64,000 bases of DNA from an uncultured Eubacteriales bacterium (GCA_900546845.1 UREK01000002.1:1-64000); one strand, 5' to 3'; positions 1-7,691 are shown, counted from the first letter of the stretch. The notes: generated by a model not told the origin, from the letters alone. A program made the numbers and translations.

Positions 1-841
1 GGTTGCAGTTGGTGTAGGCACCCAGCTGATGCTCGATCATGTGACACTGGAAGTCCGTGACCTTGCCAATTTTCAAAATACCGTTTTCCGCCATGGCAGA
101 CGCCCAGGCCAGCTCGCTTCTTGCGTCGTAATTCTCCGGGTCGGTCAGCAGCACACGGGCGTTGTGGATGACGCTGCGCATGACGGCTTCACCCAAGTCA
201 TCGGAAAGATTGTTTTCATCCGGCTTGCCGAAGTAGGTCTCCATGGCGTGACTCAGGGTATCAAAGGCACCGGAGATGACCTGCTTCATGGGAACGGACA
301 GGGTATAGCTGGGGTCAAGGAAGGCAAAATCCGCCTGTGCGCCCCAAAGAGCGCCCTTGATTTTCTTTTCCTCGTGGGTGATGACGGCACCGTTATTCAT
401 CTCGCTGCCGGTACCGAACACCGTGACGATGGTGCCGAGGGGGATAAACTCCGTTGGAAATGTGTGCTTGGTGTTCTCCAGTTCCCAAATGTCCTCGTCC
501 AGCTTCGCCTGTGCGGAGATGACCTTGCAGCAGTCGGAAACGCTGCCGCCGCCCACGGCGAGAATCAGATCGACGTGATTTTCACGCGCCAGCTTCGCGC
601 CCTCCTGCACCTTGGCATAAGTGGGGTTCGACATGATACCGGAGAACTCCACGATGCGCTTGCCTGCGGCATTCAGGATACCCATGATCTCATCGTACAC
701 ACCGTTGCGCTTGATCGAGCCGCCGCCGTAGGCCAGCATGACGGTTTCGCCGTAGTTCCCCAGCAGACAGCCAAGATACTCCTTGACGCCGCCCTTGCCG
801 AAATACACCTTGGTCTTATTTTCAAAAATAAAGTTGTTCAT
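1..841 (-). CDS. Iron-containing alcohol dehydrogenase, C-terminus cut by window edge
   Basis: Family III Fe-dependent alcohol dehydrogenase, probably of the YqhD/butanol-dehydrogenase type, which reduces aldehydes with NAD(P)H in the cytoplasm. About 280 of the usual ~390 residues are inside the window. Visible are the N-terminal strand with a YGGGS turn, the dinucleotide-binding AVGGGS motif, the FGTGSEMN segment, and His residues in SHAMETYF and HMIEHQL that fit the metal-binding set. The start is the ATG at 839-841, preceded by an AGGAGA-type ribosome site. It is the last visible gene of a minus-strand group with the flavodoxin (16 bp upstream) and a lipoprotein hydrolase, so a shared redox role is an inference. 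The substrate cannot be read from sequence. Confidence 0.9.
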   Translation of the reverse strand, partial: MNNFIFENKTKVYFGKGGVKEYLGCLLGNYGETVMLAYGGGSIKRNGVYDEIMGILNAAGKRIVEFSGIMSNPTYAKVQEGAKLARENHVDLILAVGGGSVSDCCKVISAQAKLDEDIWELENTKHTFPTEFIPLGTIVTVFGTGSEMNNGAVITHEEKKIKGALWGAQADFAFLDPSYTLSVPMKQVISGAFDTLSHAMETYFGKPDENNLSDDLGEAVMRSVIHNARVLLTDPENYDARSELAWASAMAENGILKIGKVTDFQCHMIEHQLGAYTNCN

Positions 842-857
842 GTTCCGTTATCTCCTG

Positions 858-1481
858 TTAGTTTTCAAACTTTGCCGCCCATTCTTTTACTTGCCGTTCT
901 GAATCGGATACGCTGCTGCCCCGAATGGAAAGCGCCTCGTCGGCCAATACCGTTGCATCTGGCGCCAACTCCGCAATGCGGTTTAAGCTGTTCGCTCCAT
1001 TGGAACTGCCGTTGTGGGAGAAAAACGGAATGATGGTTTTTCCGGACAGGTCATATTCCTCCAAGAAACTCCAGACCGGTGTTGGCAGGTCGTACCACCA
1101 AATTGGAAAGCCCAGATAGATCACATCGTAGCCTGCCATGACCTCTGGGTAGATATGGGTAGACAACGCCGGGCGAGTTTCATTGTTCAGTTCTGTCTGC
1201 GCACGGGAAGCGGTGGAATCGAAATCGTCGCCATAAGGCTCCTCGGTCAGAATCCGGAACAGATCTCCGCCGGTCTCCTCAGCAATCCAATCCGCCATCT
1301 GCTGACCGTTTCCCGACCATGAGAAGTAGGCTACCAGCACATTGCTGTTTCCACTGACCTCTGGTTCCGGGGCACGGTCGATAGCGGTATGGGAACCTCC
1401 CGTCAGGCGAAGCAGCGTGAATACGCCGCCAGCGATAATGACGAGAACCGCCGCAATGATGAACCAAGTTTTCTTTTTCAT
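858..1481 (-). CDS. Membrane-anchored flavodoxin
   Basis: 207-residue flavodoxin-fold protein that should bind FMN and carry electrons. Residues 5-27 form one hydrophobic segment (anchor or uncleaved signal), followed by a short linker and the flavodoxin domain. The phosphate-binding loop SWSGNG is at residues 54-59, after the strand VLVAYF. The rest resembles the Flavodoxin_4 type common in Clostridia. An N-terminal anchor places the domain outside the membrane, unusual for a flavodoxin. It lies between an iron alcohol dehydrogenase and a lipoprotein alpha/beta hydrolase in one strand group. The partner is unknown; the family call is firm, the redox role is inference. Confidence 0.87.
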   Translation of the reverse strand: MKKKTWFIIAAVLVIIAGGVFTLLRLTGGSHTAIDRAPEPEVSGNSNVLVAYFSWSGNGQQMADWIAEETGGDLFRILTEEPYGDDFDSTASRAQTELNNETRPALSTHIYPEVMAGYDVIYLGFPIWWYDLPTPVWSFLEEYDLSGKTIIPFFSHNGSSNGANSLNRIAELAPDATVLADEALSIRGSSVSDSERQVKEWAAKFEN

Positions 1482-1497
1482 CTGTCATCCTCCATAG

Positions 1498-2475
1498 TTA
1501 TTCCATTTGCCTTTCCCAAAAGGCAACGGCATCATCGATCCAGCCCTCGGCGCTGGTTCCGGTTCCAAGTCCAAAGCCGTGACCTAAGCCGGAATACACA
1601 TGAAATTCTGTATCGATCCCGGCCTGCTGCATGGTTTCCAGCCGCGCCTGCATGACTCGCCAGTTAGCAATGCCGTCTTGGTCGCCGACACAGGCATAGG
1701 TGGGCGGGTCGCTTTCGGAATACTCGCTCAGCCCCGTGTACTGCATGATGACCGTACCGGGACGGGGCAGGTCGCCGCCGCCAAAAGCCTCCGGGCCGTA
1801 AGTACCCAGCCATGCCGCCATCCGTGCTCCTGCGGAACCGCCCCAGAGGGAGTAGCAGTCGGTGTCCACTTCCAACTCGTCCGCATGGTCGAAGATGAAG
1901 CGGATGGCTCTTGCCAGATCCTCACAGGCAGTCTGTGCGCCGGGGCGATAAATGAGAGCGAAGGCGTTGTAGCCCTTTTGGGAAAGCTCCAGCGCATGAG
2001 GGAAGCTGTCCTGCATGGCCCCCACATAGGCAAAGGCACCGCCTGCATTGCAGATGGCGAATTTCTCGCCGGGGATTCCCTTGAAGAAAAACAATCCTGT
2101 ATCTTCTTTGGCAGGGTCAGCCGCCTTTTCCTCGTCGGTGTAGATGTCATAGAAGATGGTTTGGCCGTCCGCTGCCCGCTCTCGCAGGGTGTTCACGATT
2201 TCCACCGTTTCGTCTGGATCGATATGGCTGTAGTAGGTCAGTTGAAGTTCTTCCAGCGTGTCGCCGCTGTAGTAGGCATCCTCTACAGGGAACAGCAACC
2301 GTCCGTAAGAGCCGAACACTGGGTCATGCTTCACATCTTCAATTTTACTTTCCCTTGTAAATGCTGCCGGTTTGGGCGGCAAACTTTCCACCGTTTCCTG
2401 CGTTTCACGAGCGCCGCAGCCGCTCAGCAGAAGCACCGTGCAAAACAGCAGCGCTGAGAAATATCCAGATTTCAT
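1498..2475 (-). CDS. Lipoprotein alpha/beta hydrolase (esterase-like)
   Basis: 325-residue secreted lipoprotein with an alpha/beta-hydrolase domain. The chosen ATG (2473-2475) gives a short basic N-terminus, a hydrophobic stretch and the lipobox LSGC with the lipidated Cys at 20. A longer open frame runs upstream, but it overlaps the LysR gene and its terminator and lacks a signal peptide at its start. The nucleophile elbow is GGSAG near residues 212-216 (Ser 214). An Asp in VGDQDG and a His in GLGHGFG complete a likely triad. The fold resembles the BD-FAE/acetyl-esterase group acting on esterified carbohydrates or small esters. Substrate not determinable. It is probably co-transcribed with the flavodoxin 16 bp downstream. 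Confidence 0.83.
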   Translation of the reverse strand: MKSGYFSALLFCTVLLLSGCGARETQETVESLPPKPAAFTRESKIEDVKHDPVFGSYGRLLFPVEDAYYSGDTLEELQLTYYSHIDPDETVEIVNTLRERAADGQTIFYDIYTDEEKAADPAKEDTGLFFFKGIPGEKFAICNAGGAFAYVGAMQDSFPHALELSQKGYNAFALIYRPGAQTACEDLARAIRFIFDHADELEVDTDCYSLWGGSAGARMAAWLGTYGPEAFGGGDLPRPGTVIMQYTGLSEYSESDPPTYACVGDQDGIANWRVMQARLETMQQAGIDTEFHVYSGLGHGFGLGTGTSAEGWIDDAVAFWERQME

Positions 2476-2510
2476 ATCATCATCTGCCTTTTTCCGAACT
2501 TCTGCCTCTA

Positions 2511-2546
2511 TTATAAAAAAGCAAGACTTCAAGAGAAGTCTCGCTT
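2511..2546 (-). terminator. Rho-independent terminator of the LysR operon
   Basis: Read on the minus strand, a stem of GCGAGACTTC and GAAGTCTTGC around a TCTT loop is followed at once by TTTTTTAT. It lies 30 bp past the LysR stop codon, so the regulator operon ends before the hydrolase-flavodoxin-dehydrogenase genes begin. Confidence 0.8.
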
Positions 2547-2576
2547 TGTTCATCAGTATATACCTTTGGGTTATAA

Positions 2577-3482
2577 TCAGCCGTACAGTTCTTTGCTGAT
2601 GGTTTTGGCTGCGTCCAAAAAGCGCTGCACTGTCGGTGTCGGCTCTGGCGAATGGAGAATGCCATAGGGAATGCTGTAATTCCATTCCACTGGGATTATC
2701 TTCAGAAGCGGATGGACAGTTGCCCAACCGGGAATCGCCAGCAAAACGTCATTGGTGTTCTCACAGCGGTTGAACACATCCATGTTGTAAAAGTCGAAAT
2801 CTACGATATGGATCTGCGGATGGTGCTGCCAGAGGTCATCCCGGAGTTGATCCACATAATGGCTCCATCCCCGGTGCATCAGCATGAGATTTTCGCCATA
2901 AAGATCTGTGATCTGTAATTTATCCTTTGCTGCCAGTCGATGGTGAATGGAAACAGCACAGTGGAACGGGCCTCTGACAAGCTCCAGTCCTGCGCACCCC
3001 CGCAGGTGCAGCATGGTCTCATCAAAAATACCGCCTACTACATCAATGTTCTTTCCGAGATTTGCAAGGATCTCTCTCGCATTTTCCGGGGTGTTCTCAA
3101 AGGGGACGATCTGAAATTTGATGTCCGGGTGCAGCGTTTGAACTCTGGACCAAAGCTCCATCAAAAGCTGTGCAGGAGTCATGGGCGAGGAACCGATGCG
3201 GATGATGTTCTCATCCTCCTGCATGGCGTTTTTTGCCCGAGTCACGGAGTCCCGGCAATACTGGATGATATATTTGGCATCCTGGTACATAGAACGCCCA
3301 GCTTTTGTCAATGTCAGCCCACGGTGGCTGCGGTCGAAGAGCTTCACGCCGAGGGATTCTTCTAAAAGATTGATTTGCTTGATGACAGCCGTGGGCGTGA
3401 TGTAGCTTTCTTCGGCAGCCTTGTTGAAGCTGCCTGCATCCGCCACACGGAGAAAAGTCTCAAGTTGTGGGTTATACATCAC
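2577..3482 (-). CDS. LysR-family transcriptional regulator
   Basis: 301 residues, normal length for the family. Residues 1-60 are the winged helix-turn-helix DNA-binding domain (QLETFLRVADAGSFNKAAEE pattern), then a linker helix and a LysR substrate-binding domain to the C-terminus. The start ATG at 3480-3482 overlaps the stop of the preceding small helix-turn-helix gene in an ATGA arrangement, so the two are translationally coupled. LysR proteins usually control adjacent genes; here the obvious targets are the hydrolase, flavodoxin and alcohol dehydrogenase downstream on the same strand, although a terminator separates the transcripts. The inducer is unknown. Confidence 0.92.
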   Translation of the reverse strand: MMYNPQLETFLRVADAGSFNKAAEESYITPTAVIKQINLLEESLGVKLFDRSHRGLTLTKAGRSMYQDAKYIIQYCRDSVTRAKNAMQEDENIIRIGSSPMTPAQLLMELWSRVQTLHPDIKFQIVPFENTPENAREILANLGKNIDVVGGIFDETMLHLRGCAGLELVRGPFHCAVSIHHRLAAKDKLQITDLYGENLMLMHRGWSHYVDQLRDDLWQHHPQIHIVDFDFYNMDVFNRCENTNDVLLAIPGWATVHPLLKIIPVEWNYSIPYGILHSPEPTPTVQRFLDAAKTISKELYG

Positions 3483-3676
3483 ATCATGCCCCTTTCCTGT
3501 TTTTTACTTTGGGATTTGCGAGGATCACTTGGCTTTTTTGCATCAGAAGGAATTGCCCAGGAACGCCCGAATCGTTCTGCCCCCGGAATACGCCCGAGAG
3601 AACAGTATTGGTTGACCCGTCGTTCCGAAACGCCCCATTTATAAGAGGCTTCCCGAATGGAAATATAGCCGTTCAT
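3479..3676 (-). CDS. Small MerR/excisionase-like DNA-binding protein
   Basis: 65-residue protein consisting of one helix-turn-helix module: ISIREASYKWGVSERRVNQYC followed by the short wing IPGAERFGRSWAIP, typical of small MerR/Xis-like winged helices. The start has a clear GGAGG seven bases upstream. It is first in a two-gene operon and overlaps the LysR start by four bases. It lacks any sensor domain, so it may act as an autoregulator on the palindrome in its own promoter; that link is inference. Similar small proteins occur on mobile elements and in ordinary chromosomal operons of Firmicutes. Confidence 0.8.
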   Translation of the reverse strand: MNGYISIREASYKWGVSERRVNQYCSLGRIPGAERFGRSWAIPSDAKKPSDPRKSQSKKQERGMM

Positions 3677-3712
3677 TGTGGCACCTCCGAAAGCGTAAAA
3701 TTATTCAAATAC

Positions 3713-3741
3713 ATTATATACGAATATTCGTAGTTTTTCAA
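3713..3741 (-). promoter_or_regulatory. Promoter with palindromic operator for the HTH-LysR operon
   Basis: On the minus strand TTGAAA (3736-3741) and TATAAT (3713-3718) are separated by exactly 17 bp. The spacer contains the perfect 14-bp palindrome TACGAATATTCGTA (3719-3732), well placed for a repressor to block RNA polymerase. The first ATG lies about 40 bp downstream behind a GGAGG. Confidence 0.8.
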
Positions 3742-3795
3742 GTGTTGAGGCAGAACTGATGTAATAACCTTGAGTCATAGGATGCCGAAATCCAG

Positions 3796-3870
3796 TTGTT
3801 TAACGAATACCCCCAGTAATTCAACGATTACTCGGCTGTTTAACGATTACTCGGCTGTTTAACGATTACG
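3796..3870. repeat. Short tandem repeats (19-bp unit) upstream of the tRNA operon
   Basis: The 19-mer GATTACTCGGCTGTTTAAC occurs twice in direct tandem (3826-3844 and 3845-3863), followed by a third partial copy and preceded by degenerate copies. The first degenerate copy holds GTTTAACGAATA (3798-3809), which recurs in the large inverted repeat after rnhA. No spacers of CRISPR type and no coding frame. Function unknown. Confidence 0.7.
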
Positions 3871-3995
3871 GTGGTACAGAAAGCCGCAATCCTCGCAAAA
3901 AGCACGAAAGCCCGCCATAGAATTACTCTGCAGCGGGGTTCGCTTATGTGCCGAAATAGGCGAAAAGCCTTATATCAAGCGGTTTTGGGGTATAG

Positions 3996-4035
3996 AAAAA
4001 TGCCACCGTAATTCTATCAAAATTACGGTGGCATT
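3996..4035 (-). terminator. Terminator of the seven-tRNA operon
   Basis: A perfect 15-bp inverted repeat (AATGCCACCGTAATT at 3999-4013 and its complement at 4021-4035, loop CTATCAA) begins two bases after the last tRNA. On the minus strand it runs directly into TTTTT. The rest of 3871-3995 holds no gene that I can support. Confidence 0.8.
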
Positions 4036-4036
4036 A

Positions 4037-4124
4037 TGGTGCGGGAAACAGGACTTGAACCTGCATGAAGTTAGCCCTCACTAGAACCTGAATCTAGCGC
4101 GTCTGCCAATTCCGCCATTCCCGC
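4037..4124 (-). tRNA. tRNA-Leu (anticodon CAG)
   Basis: Cloverleaf with the long variable arm typical of a class II tRNA (TGAGGGCTAACTTCA). Anticodon loop TTCAGGT lies between TAGA and TCTA. Acceptor stem GCGGGAA pairs with TTCCCGC, followed by a discriminator A and an encoded CCA. Last gene of the tRNA operon. Confidence 0.95.
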
Positions 4125-4130
4125 AGAATG

Positions 4131-4212
<82 letters not shown>

Positions 4213-4240
4213 ATATGAAATTTCTCTGTAACCCAGAGAA

Positions 4241-4316
4241 TGGAGCTGGCGATGGGACTTGAACCCGCAACCTGCTGATTACAAATCAGCTGCTCTGCCA
4301 ATTGAGCTACACCAGC
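4241..4316 (-). tRNA. tRNA-Thr (anticodon TGT)
   Basis: Acceptor GCTGGTG pairs with CGCCAGC. The anticodon loop TTTGTAA gives TGT. Discriminator T, encoded CCA. Third from the end of the seven-gene tRNA operon. Confidence 0.95.
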
Positions 4317-4361
4317 ATTGCTTACTTGGTAGCACCTGCGAAGTTCAAACCAGAAAGTAGA

Positions 4362-4435
4362 CGACCCGGAAGGGGCTCGAACCCTCGACCTCCAACGTGA
4401 CAGGCTGGCGCTCTAACCAACTGAGCTACCGGGCC
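4362..4435 (-). tRNA. tRNA-Asp (anticodon GTC)
   Basis: Acceptor GGCCCGG pairs with CCGGGTC (one G-U at 2:71). The anticodon loop CTGTCAC between CCAGC and GTTGG gives GTC. Discriminator G, as expected for tRNA-Asp. No encoded CCA. Confidence 0.94.
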
Positions 4436-4446
4436 ACCTGAGAAAG

Positions 4447-4520
4447 TAGGCCTTCAGGGACTCGAACCCGGGACCGACCGGATATAAGCCGGTTGCTCTA
4501 ACCAACTGAGCTAAAGGCCC
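4447..4520 (-). tRNA. tRNA-Ile (anticodon TAT, i.e. UAU)
   Basis: Acceptor GGGCCTT pairs with AAGGCCT (G1-U72 wobble). The D-arm is GCTC...GAGC. The anticodon stem ACCGG/CCGGT closes the 7-nt loop CTTATAT, so positions 34-36 read TAT with U33 and A37. T-arm CCGGGTTCGAGTCCCTG with discriminator A. Most bacteria read AUA with a CAU-anticodon tRNA modified by TilS; a genomic UAU anticodon is uncommon and is listed as a finding. Confidence 0.9.
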
Positions 4521-4544
4521 ATACGGAAGGGAAAAGAAGAAGGA

Positions 4545-4617
4545 TGACCCCGTCGGGATTCGAACCCGAGTAGCCGCCGTGAAAGGGCGGTGTCTTAGGC
4601 CACTTGACCACGGGGCC
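4545..4617 (-). tRNA. tRNA-Glu (anticodon TTC)
   Basis: Acceptor GGCCCCG pairs with CGGGGTC (G2-U71 wobble). The anticodon loop CTTTCAC between CCGCC and GGCGG gives TTC. Discriminator A. No encoded CCA. Confidence 0.95.
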
Positions 4618-4648
4618 ATATTTCCCATCCGAAGGAGAGTAGTAGCTG

Positions 4649-4722
4649 TCGGGGTGAAGGGATTTGAACCCCCGGCCCCATGCTCCCAAAGCACGTGCGC
4701 TACCGAACTGCGCTACACCCCG
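4649..4722 (-). tRNA. tRNA-Pro (anticodon TGG)
   Basis: Begins with C1 as tRNA-Pro does: CGGGGTG pairs with CACCCCG. The anticodon loop TTTGGGA gives TGG. First gene of the tRNA operon. Two further proline isoacceptors lie at 7745-7821 and 15351-15427. Confidence 0.95.
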
Positions 4723-4751
4723 TTCGCATTTCGCTTTTGGCGACGCTTAGT

Positions 4752-4780
4752 AATATACCGTATTTCCTTTCACTTGTCAA
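4752..4780 (-). promoter_or_regulatory. Promoter of the seven-tRNA operon
   Basis: On the minus strand a consensus TTGACA (4775-4780) lies 17 bp from TATATT (4752-4757), about 30 bp upstream of tRNA-Pro. This is a strong housekeeping promoter, as expected for stable RNA. Confidence 0.85.
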
Positions 4781-4839
4781 CAACTTTTCTCAGAAAATCC
4801 AAACAAATTGTGTAGCAGGTAGCAAAACCGCAACATATA

Positions 4840-4848
4840 TGGTATAAT
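4840..4848 (+). promoter_or_regulatory. Extended -10 promoter of rnhA
   Basis: TGGTATAAT is an extended -10 element. No good -35 box stands at 17 bp, as is usual for extended -10 promoters. It lies about 40 bp upstream of the rnhA start and faces away from the tRNA operon promoter. Confidence 0.6.
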
Positions 4849-4887
4849 TTCAGCGCGAATCAGACTTTTTTGAAAGGGAATTTTATA

Positions 4888-5340
4888 GTGAAAAAAATAA
4901 CGATATATACGGATGGTGCTTGCTCGGGCAATCCTGGGCCCGGAGGTTGGGGCGCTATCCTGATGTACAAACAAAATGCCAAAGAGCTTTCCGGCTATGA
5001 ACCGGAAACTACGAACAACCGCATGGAGCTTACGGCGGCGATCCAGGCGCTGGATGCGCTCAAGGAACCCTGTGAGGTTGAACTGTACACGGACAGTGCG
5101 TACCTTTGCCGCGCATTTAATGAAAGATGGATCTATAATTGGATGCGCAACGGCTGGCAGACCTCTACAAAAAAGCCCGTGGAAAATCGTCCGCTTTGGG
5201 AGGCATTGCTGCGCCACACAAAAATGCATACGATTACTTGGATCAAAGTGAAAGGCCACAGCGACAACAAATACAACAACCGCTGCGATCAACTGGCAAC
5301 CGGAGCAATTAAAGCCCATCAAGCTACAAACAAGGTTTAA
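4888..5340 (+). CDS. rnhA: Ribonuclease HI
   Basis: Cleaves the RNA strand of RNA-DNA hybrids (R-loops, Okazaki primers). 150 residues from a GTG start at 4888, chosen because GAAAGGG stands eight bases upstream; a TTG at 4870 is in frame but has no ribosome site. The single RNase H fold shows the DEDD active-site set: Asp in IYTDGAC near residue 9, Glu in NNRMEL, Asp in LYTDSAY, and Asp in the NNRCDQLA tail. GPGGWG and the basic NERWIYNWMRNGW handle mark bacterial type HI. Monocistronic, with its own extended -10 promoter and a long inverted repeat after the stop. Confidence 0.96.
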   Translation: MKKITIYTDGACSGNPGPGGWGAILMYKQNAKELSGYEPETTNNRMELTAAIQALDALKEPCEVELYTDSAYLCRAFNERWIYNWMRNGWQTSTKKPVENRPLWEALLRHTKMHTITWIKVKGHSDNKYNNRCDQLATGAIKAHQATNKV

Positions 5341-5362
5341 ACGGTTTAAATGGACTTTTTAT

Positions 5363-5415
5363 CTGAAAAGCACATTACTATTCGTTAAACTTGTGTTTAA
5401 CGAATAGTAATGTGC
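5363..5415 (-). terminator. Large perfect inverted repeat, likely terminator
   Basis: A perfect 21-bp stem (5370-5390 with 5395-5415) closes a 4-nt TTGT loop. On the minus strand it is followed by TTTTC, which suits termination of the VanZ-family gene; rnhA converges from the other side. The stem carries GTTTAACGAATA, shared with the repeats at 3798. It is longer than most terminators and may be a repeat element. Confidence 0.6.
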
Positions 5416-5448
5416 CGACTAACCTACTTCCCTGCGTCTGATTTTCGC

Positions 5449-6987
5449 TTAACGGCGAAGCGCATCCACCCAAATGTTCCAGGGAATCGTTTCGCCGCTT
5501 TCCGTCTGATAGGTTCCGGAAAACACATAATATGGGATCAATGGAGCATATGTTTGGAAAGAATTCAGCCCATAAATGGACTCGCTATATTCCAGGGTAA
5601 CGGAATTCAGCACAGCGCTTTCGCAGTCCCAGCGTCCGCCGCTGCCAAGTTGCAGGTTCCCATGCCGCCTGGCAAATTCGTATGCGTCCTGTTCCGAAAT
5701 AATGCCGACCGATTCACCGGTCTCTTCCAGCCGCACAATGTTGCAGTTTAATTCCGCAATCGCTTCTCCATAGAAGCTTGCGCTTACGAATGCGCTGCCC
5801 ACAAGCTCCTCCTCTGGCATCCTTACCGGAATGGTCACGGTGATGCGCTCTGTTTCGTTGTCTTTAACAAAGGAAGCGTTTTCCACCGCAAAGCTCTCCC
5901 CAGGAAGCAGGAACGGCTCAAAAAACGCCTCCGTACGCGAAATGATCTCGGCTTCGCTCAGCTCCTTTCCAACCGCTGGCAAGGCTGAAGCGGACGTCTC
6001 CCCGCTTTGCGCATCAATTTCAACAGAATTGGCATATCTATACCAGCGCGCGCTCCAGCTTCCATGTTTCCGTATGCTCACATACACCGTATCGTCAGAA
6101 TACGATGCGCCGTCCCAGTCGGGCGGCATGAGTGAATCTTCTTCCGGCTCGATTTCGAGCGCTGCAAGCACGATCTTCAACGTTTGCAAATAATCGCCTG
6201 CATATGTGCGCAATGGCGCCTCCCCCGCTGCATCGGAAAGTGGGATATTCAAAACGGTGTTTTCCGGGATCATACCGGTTGCATGCCGCAGAAGCCCATA
6301 TGTTGAGCGCGCGTTTGCGGCATCGACTGCGGCAGGCACGCCGACCGAAAGCACGAGTGCCAAGCCGGCGCAGGCTGTGCGCCACTTTGCACGCGGCAGC
6401 TGCGCCGCGCAGAGCTTTCCCCACCAAGCGCGTCGGTAAAAGAGGCTGTCGCACAGGCGCAGTAGGCAGAATCCCAGCATCCCACCCAAAGCATTGGCAA
6501 TCACATCGTCAATATCAGCTGATCGGCCGATGAAGTATTGAATCGTTTCAATCGCAAGCGTTGCACAAAAGGCGCAGAGCGAAACCTTCCAGAATCGATT
6601 GAACTTCCTTGGAAACACGAGTGGGAGCAACATCCCGAGCGGGACGAACAGCAGCACATTTAGCGTGACTTGAGAACCGAGGATGCCTTTTTCATCAAAC
6701 ATGGCAGCGAAAAGTTCGGAAAACGGTCGTAGATTGATATAGCGGGGCGCTCCACCTTCGTATTGCAGTGCATATTGGAGGTACTGTATGCCATAGAAAA
6801 AGACGGCATATAAAAGCAGAAGCAGGTATCCGCAAAATGCGTAGCACGCAATATGCCGTAAAATTGGAAGCTGCGTTCCACGCCTCCTCTGAAAAAGATA
6901 AATCACAAAGTAAATTAACGCCGCAGCAAGCGCTGCAATGAATATAAGCCCTGTGGAACCCGTCAAAAACGAGAGCGCAAATTCCAA
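5449..6987 (-). CDS. VanZ-family membrane protein with long C-terminal domain
   Basis: About 512 residues. Four to five N-terminal membrane segments carry VanZ hallmarks: NLRPFSEL, then NVLLFVPLGMLLP, ETIQYFIGRSADIDDVIANALGG, and a final helix. VanZ itself confers low-level teicoplanin resistance by an unresolved mechanism. Here a further membrane helix is followed by ~270 soluble residues, presumably extracytoplasmic, with no family I recognise; its end is reminiscent of small regulatory-domain-like repeats (YPVFSGTYQT style). The start is uncertain: the TTG at 6985-6987 has GGGGAAAGGGG seven bases upstream, whereas in-frame ATGs at 7020 and 7047 lack a ribosome site. Stands alone between rnhA and a GNAT gene. 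Confidence 0.8.
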   Translation of the reverse strand: MEFALSFLTGSTGLIFIAALAAALIYFVIYLFQRRRGTQLPILRHIACYAFCGYLLLLLYAVFFYGIQYLQYALQYEGGAPRYINLRPFSELFAAMFDEKGILGSQVTLNVLLFVPLGMLLPLVFPRKFNRFWKVSLCAFCATLAIETIQYFIGRSADIDDVIANALGGMLGFCLLRLCDSLFYRRAWWGKLCAAQLPRAKWRTACAGLALVLSVGVPAAVDAANARSTYGLLRHATGMIPENTVLNIPLSDAAGEAPLRTYAGDYLQTLKIVLAALEIEPEEDSLMPPDWDGASYSDDTVYVSIRKHGSWSARWYRYANSVEIDAQSGETSASALPAVGKELSEAEIISRTEAFFEPFLLPGESFAVENASFVKDNETERITVTIPVRMPEEELVGSAFVSASFYGEAIAELNCNIVRLEETGESVGIISEQDAYEFARRHGNLQLGSGGRWDCESAVLNSVTLEYSESIYGLNSFQTYAPLIPYYVFSGTYQTESGETIPWNIWVDALRR

Positions 6988-7153
6988 AACAGAACCCCTT
7001 TCCCCATTCGTTTGCTTCATGGTAGCCGATTGGGAAATGGAGCGCAACAGGGCAGTGGCAGTGTTTACAAAGAATTTAGGAAAAGGAACATTAATAGGTG
7101 AACTTTGCTCCGATAAATAAGGATATTAATTGGTATTTCCTGCCTTTCGACGA

Positions 7154-7642
7154 TTATCTTGCTAAAATCATTCGTATCTCTGTGATTTGCTCTCCGAGCA
7201 TAATCTGCTGTTTAGTTCCGTCAAAGCGGAAACCGCATTTTTCGTAGAATTTTATTGCCCTGCTATTTTCCTCAAGGACCCATACAGCAATATTTTTATA
7301 CTCGTCCAGCTTCTCAAGAGCCTGCGACATCAGTTTATAACCAACGCCCTGATTATAATATTCTTTCAGAATGTATATACTGAATACTTCACCTGTTTTG
7401 GACAAGGTGTCGTCACGATAAGCACCATACCCGATGAAACCGACAATCCTATCATCGTCTTTTGCCACGAGAATATTGTCCAACCAACGGAACGCAATTT
7501 TTGTGCATTTTTTCAGTGTGAAGTTATCAAGATACGTCCGATTAACGATCCCCGAATATGCCTCATGCCACGATTTCCAGTGAACATAGGCTTTTCCTTT
7601 TATTTCATCTTCTGATTCCATTGGCTTTATCGTAATGCTCAT
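7154..7642 (-). CDS. GNAT-family N-acetyltransferase
   Basis: 162 residues, one GNAT domain. The acetyl-CoA binding motif A lies around residues 85-115 (VFSIYILKEYYNQGVGYKLM, with the Q/GxGxK/L signature), followed by NIAVWVLEENSRAIKFYEKCGFR, the usual motif B end. The start is preceded by GGGAGA. The composition is more AT-rich than most neighbours, which may mean more recent acquisition. The acceptor substrate is unknown. Confidence 0.9.
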   Translation of the reverse strand: MSITIKPMESEDEIKGKAYVHWKSWHEAYSGIVNRTYLDNFTLKKCTKIAFRWLDNILVAKDDDRIVGFIGYGAYRDDTLSKTGEVFSIYILKEYYNQGVGYKLMSQALEKLDEYKNIAVWVLEENSRAIKFYEKCGFRFDGTKQQIMLGEQITEIRMILAR

Positions 7643-7691
7643 GGCTATCTCCCAAAATCACAATTTATAACCCTAATTTCAAATATAATAT

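Noticed and set aside
29..1033. Open frame of 334 codons on the plus strand
   Set aside because: It is the mirror of the iron alcohol dehydrogenase and flavodoxin genes. Those have family motifs and ribosome sites; this frame has none.
3826..3870. Possible CRISPR array
   Set aside because: The repeats are directly tandem without spacers, only 2.4 full copies of 19 bp, and no cas gene lies nearby.
7020..7047. ATG starts for the VanZ-like protein
   Set aside because: Neither ATG has a ribosome site, whereas a TTG at 6987 has a strong one. The ATG at 7020 remains possible.
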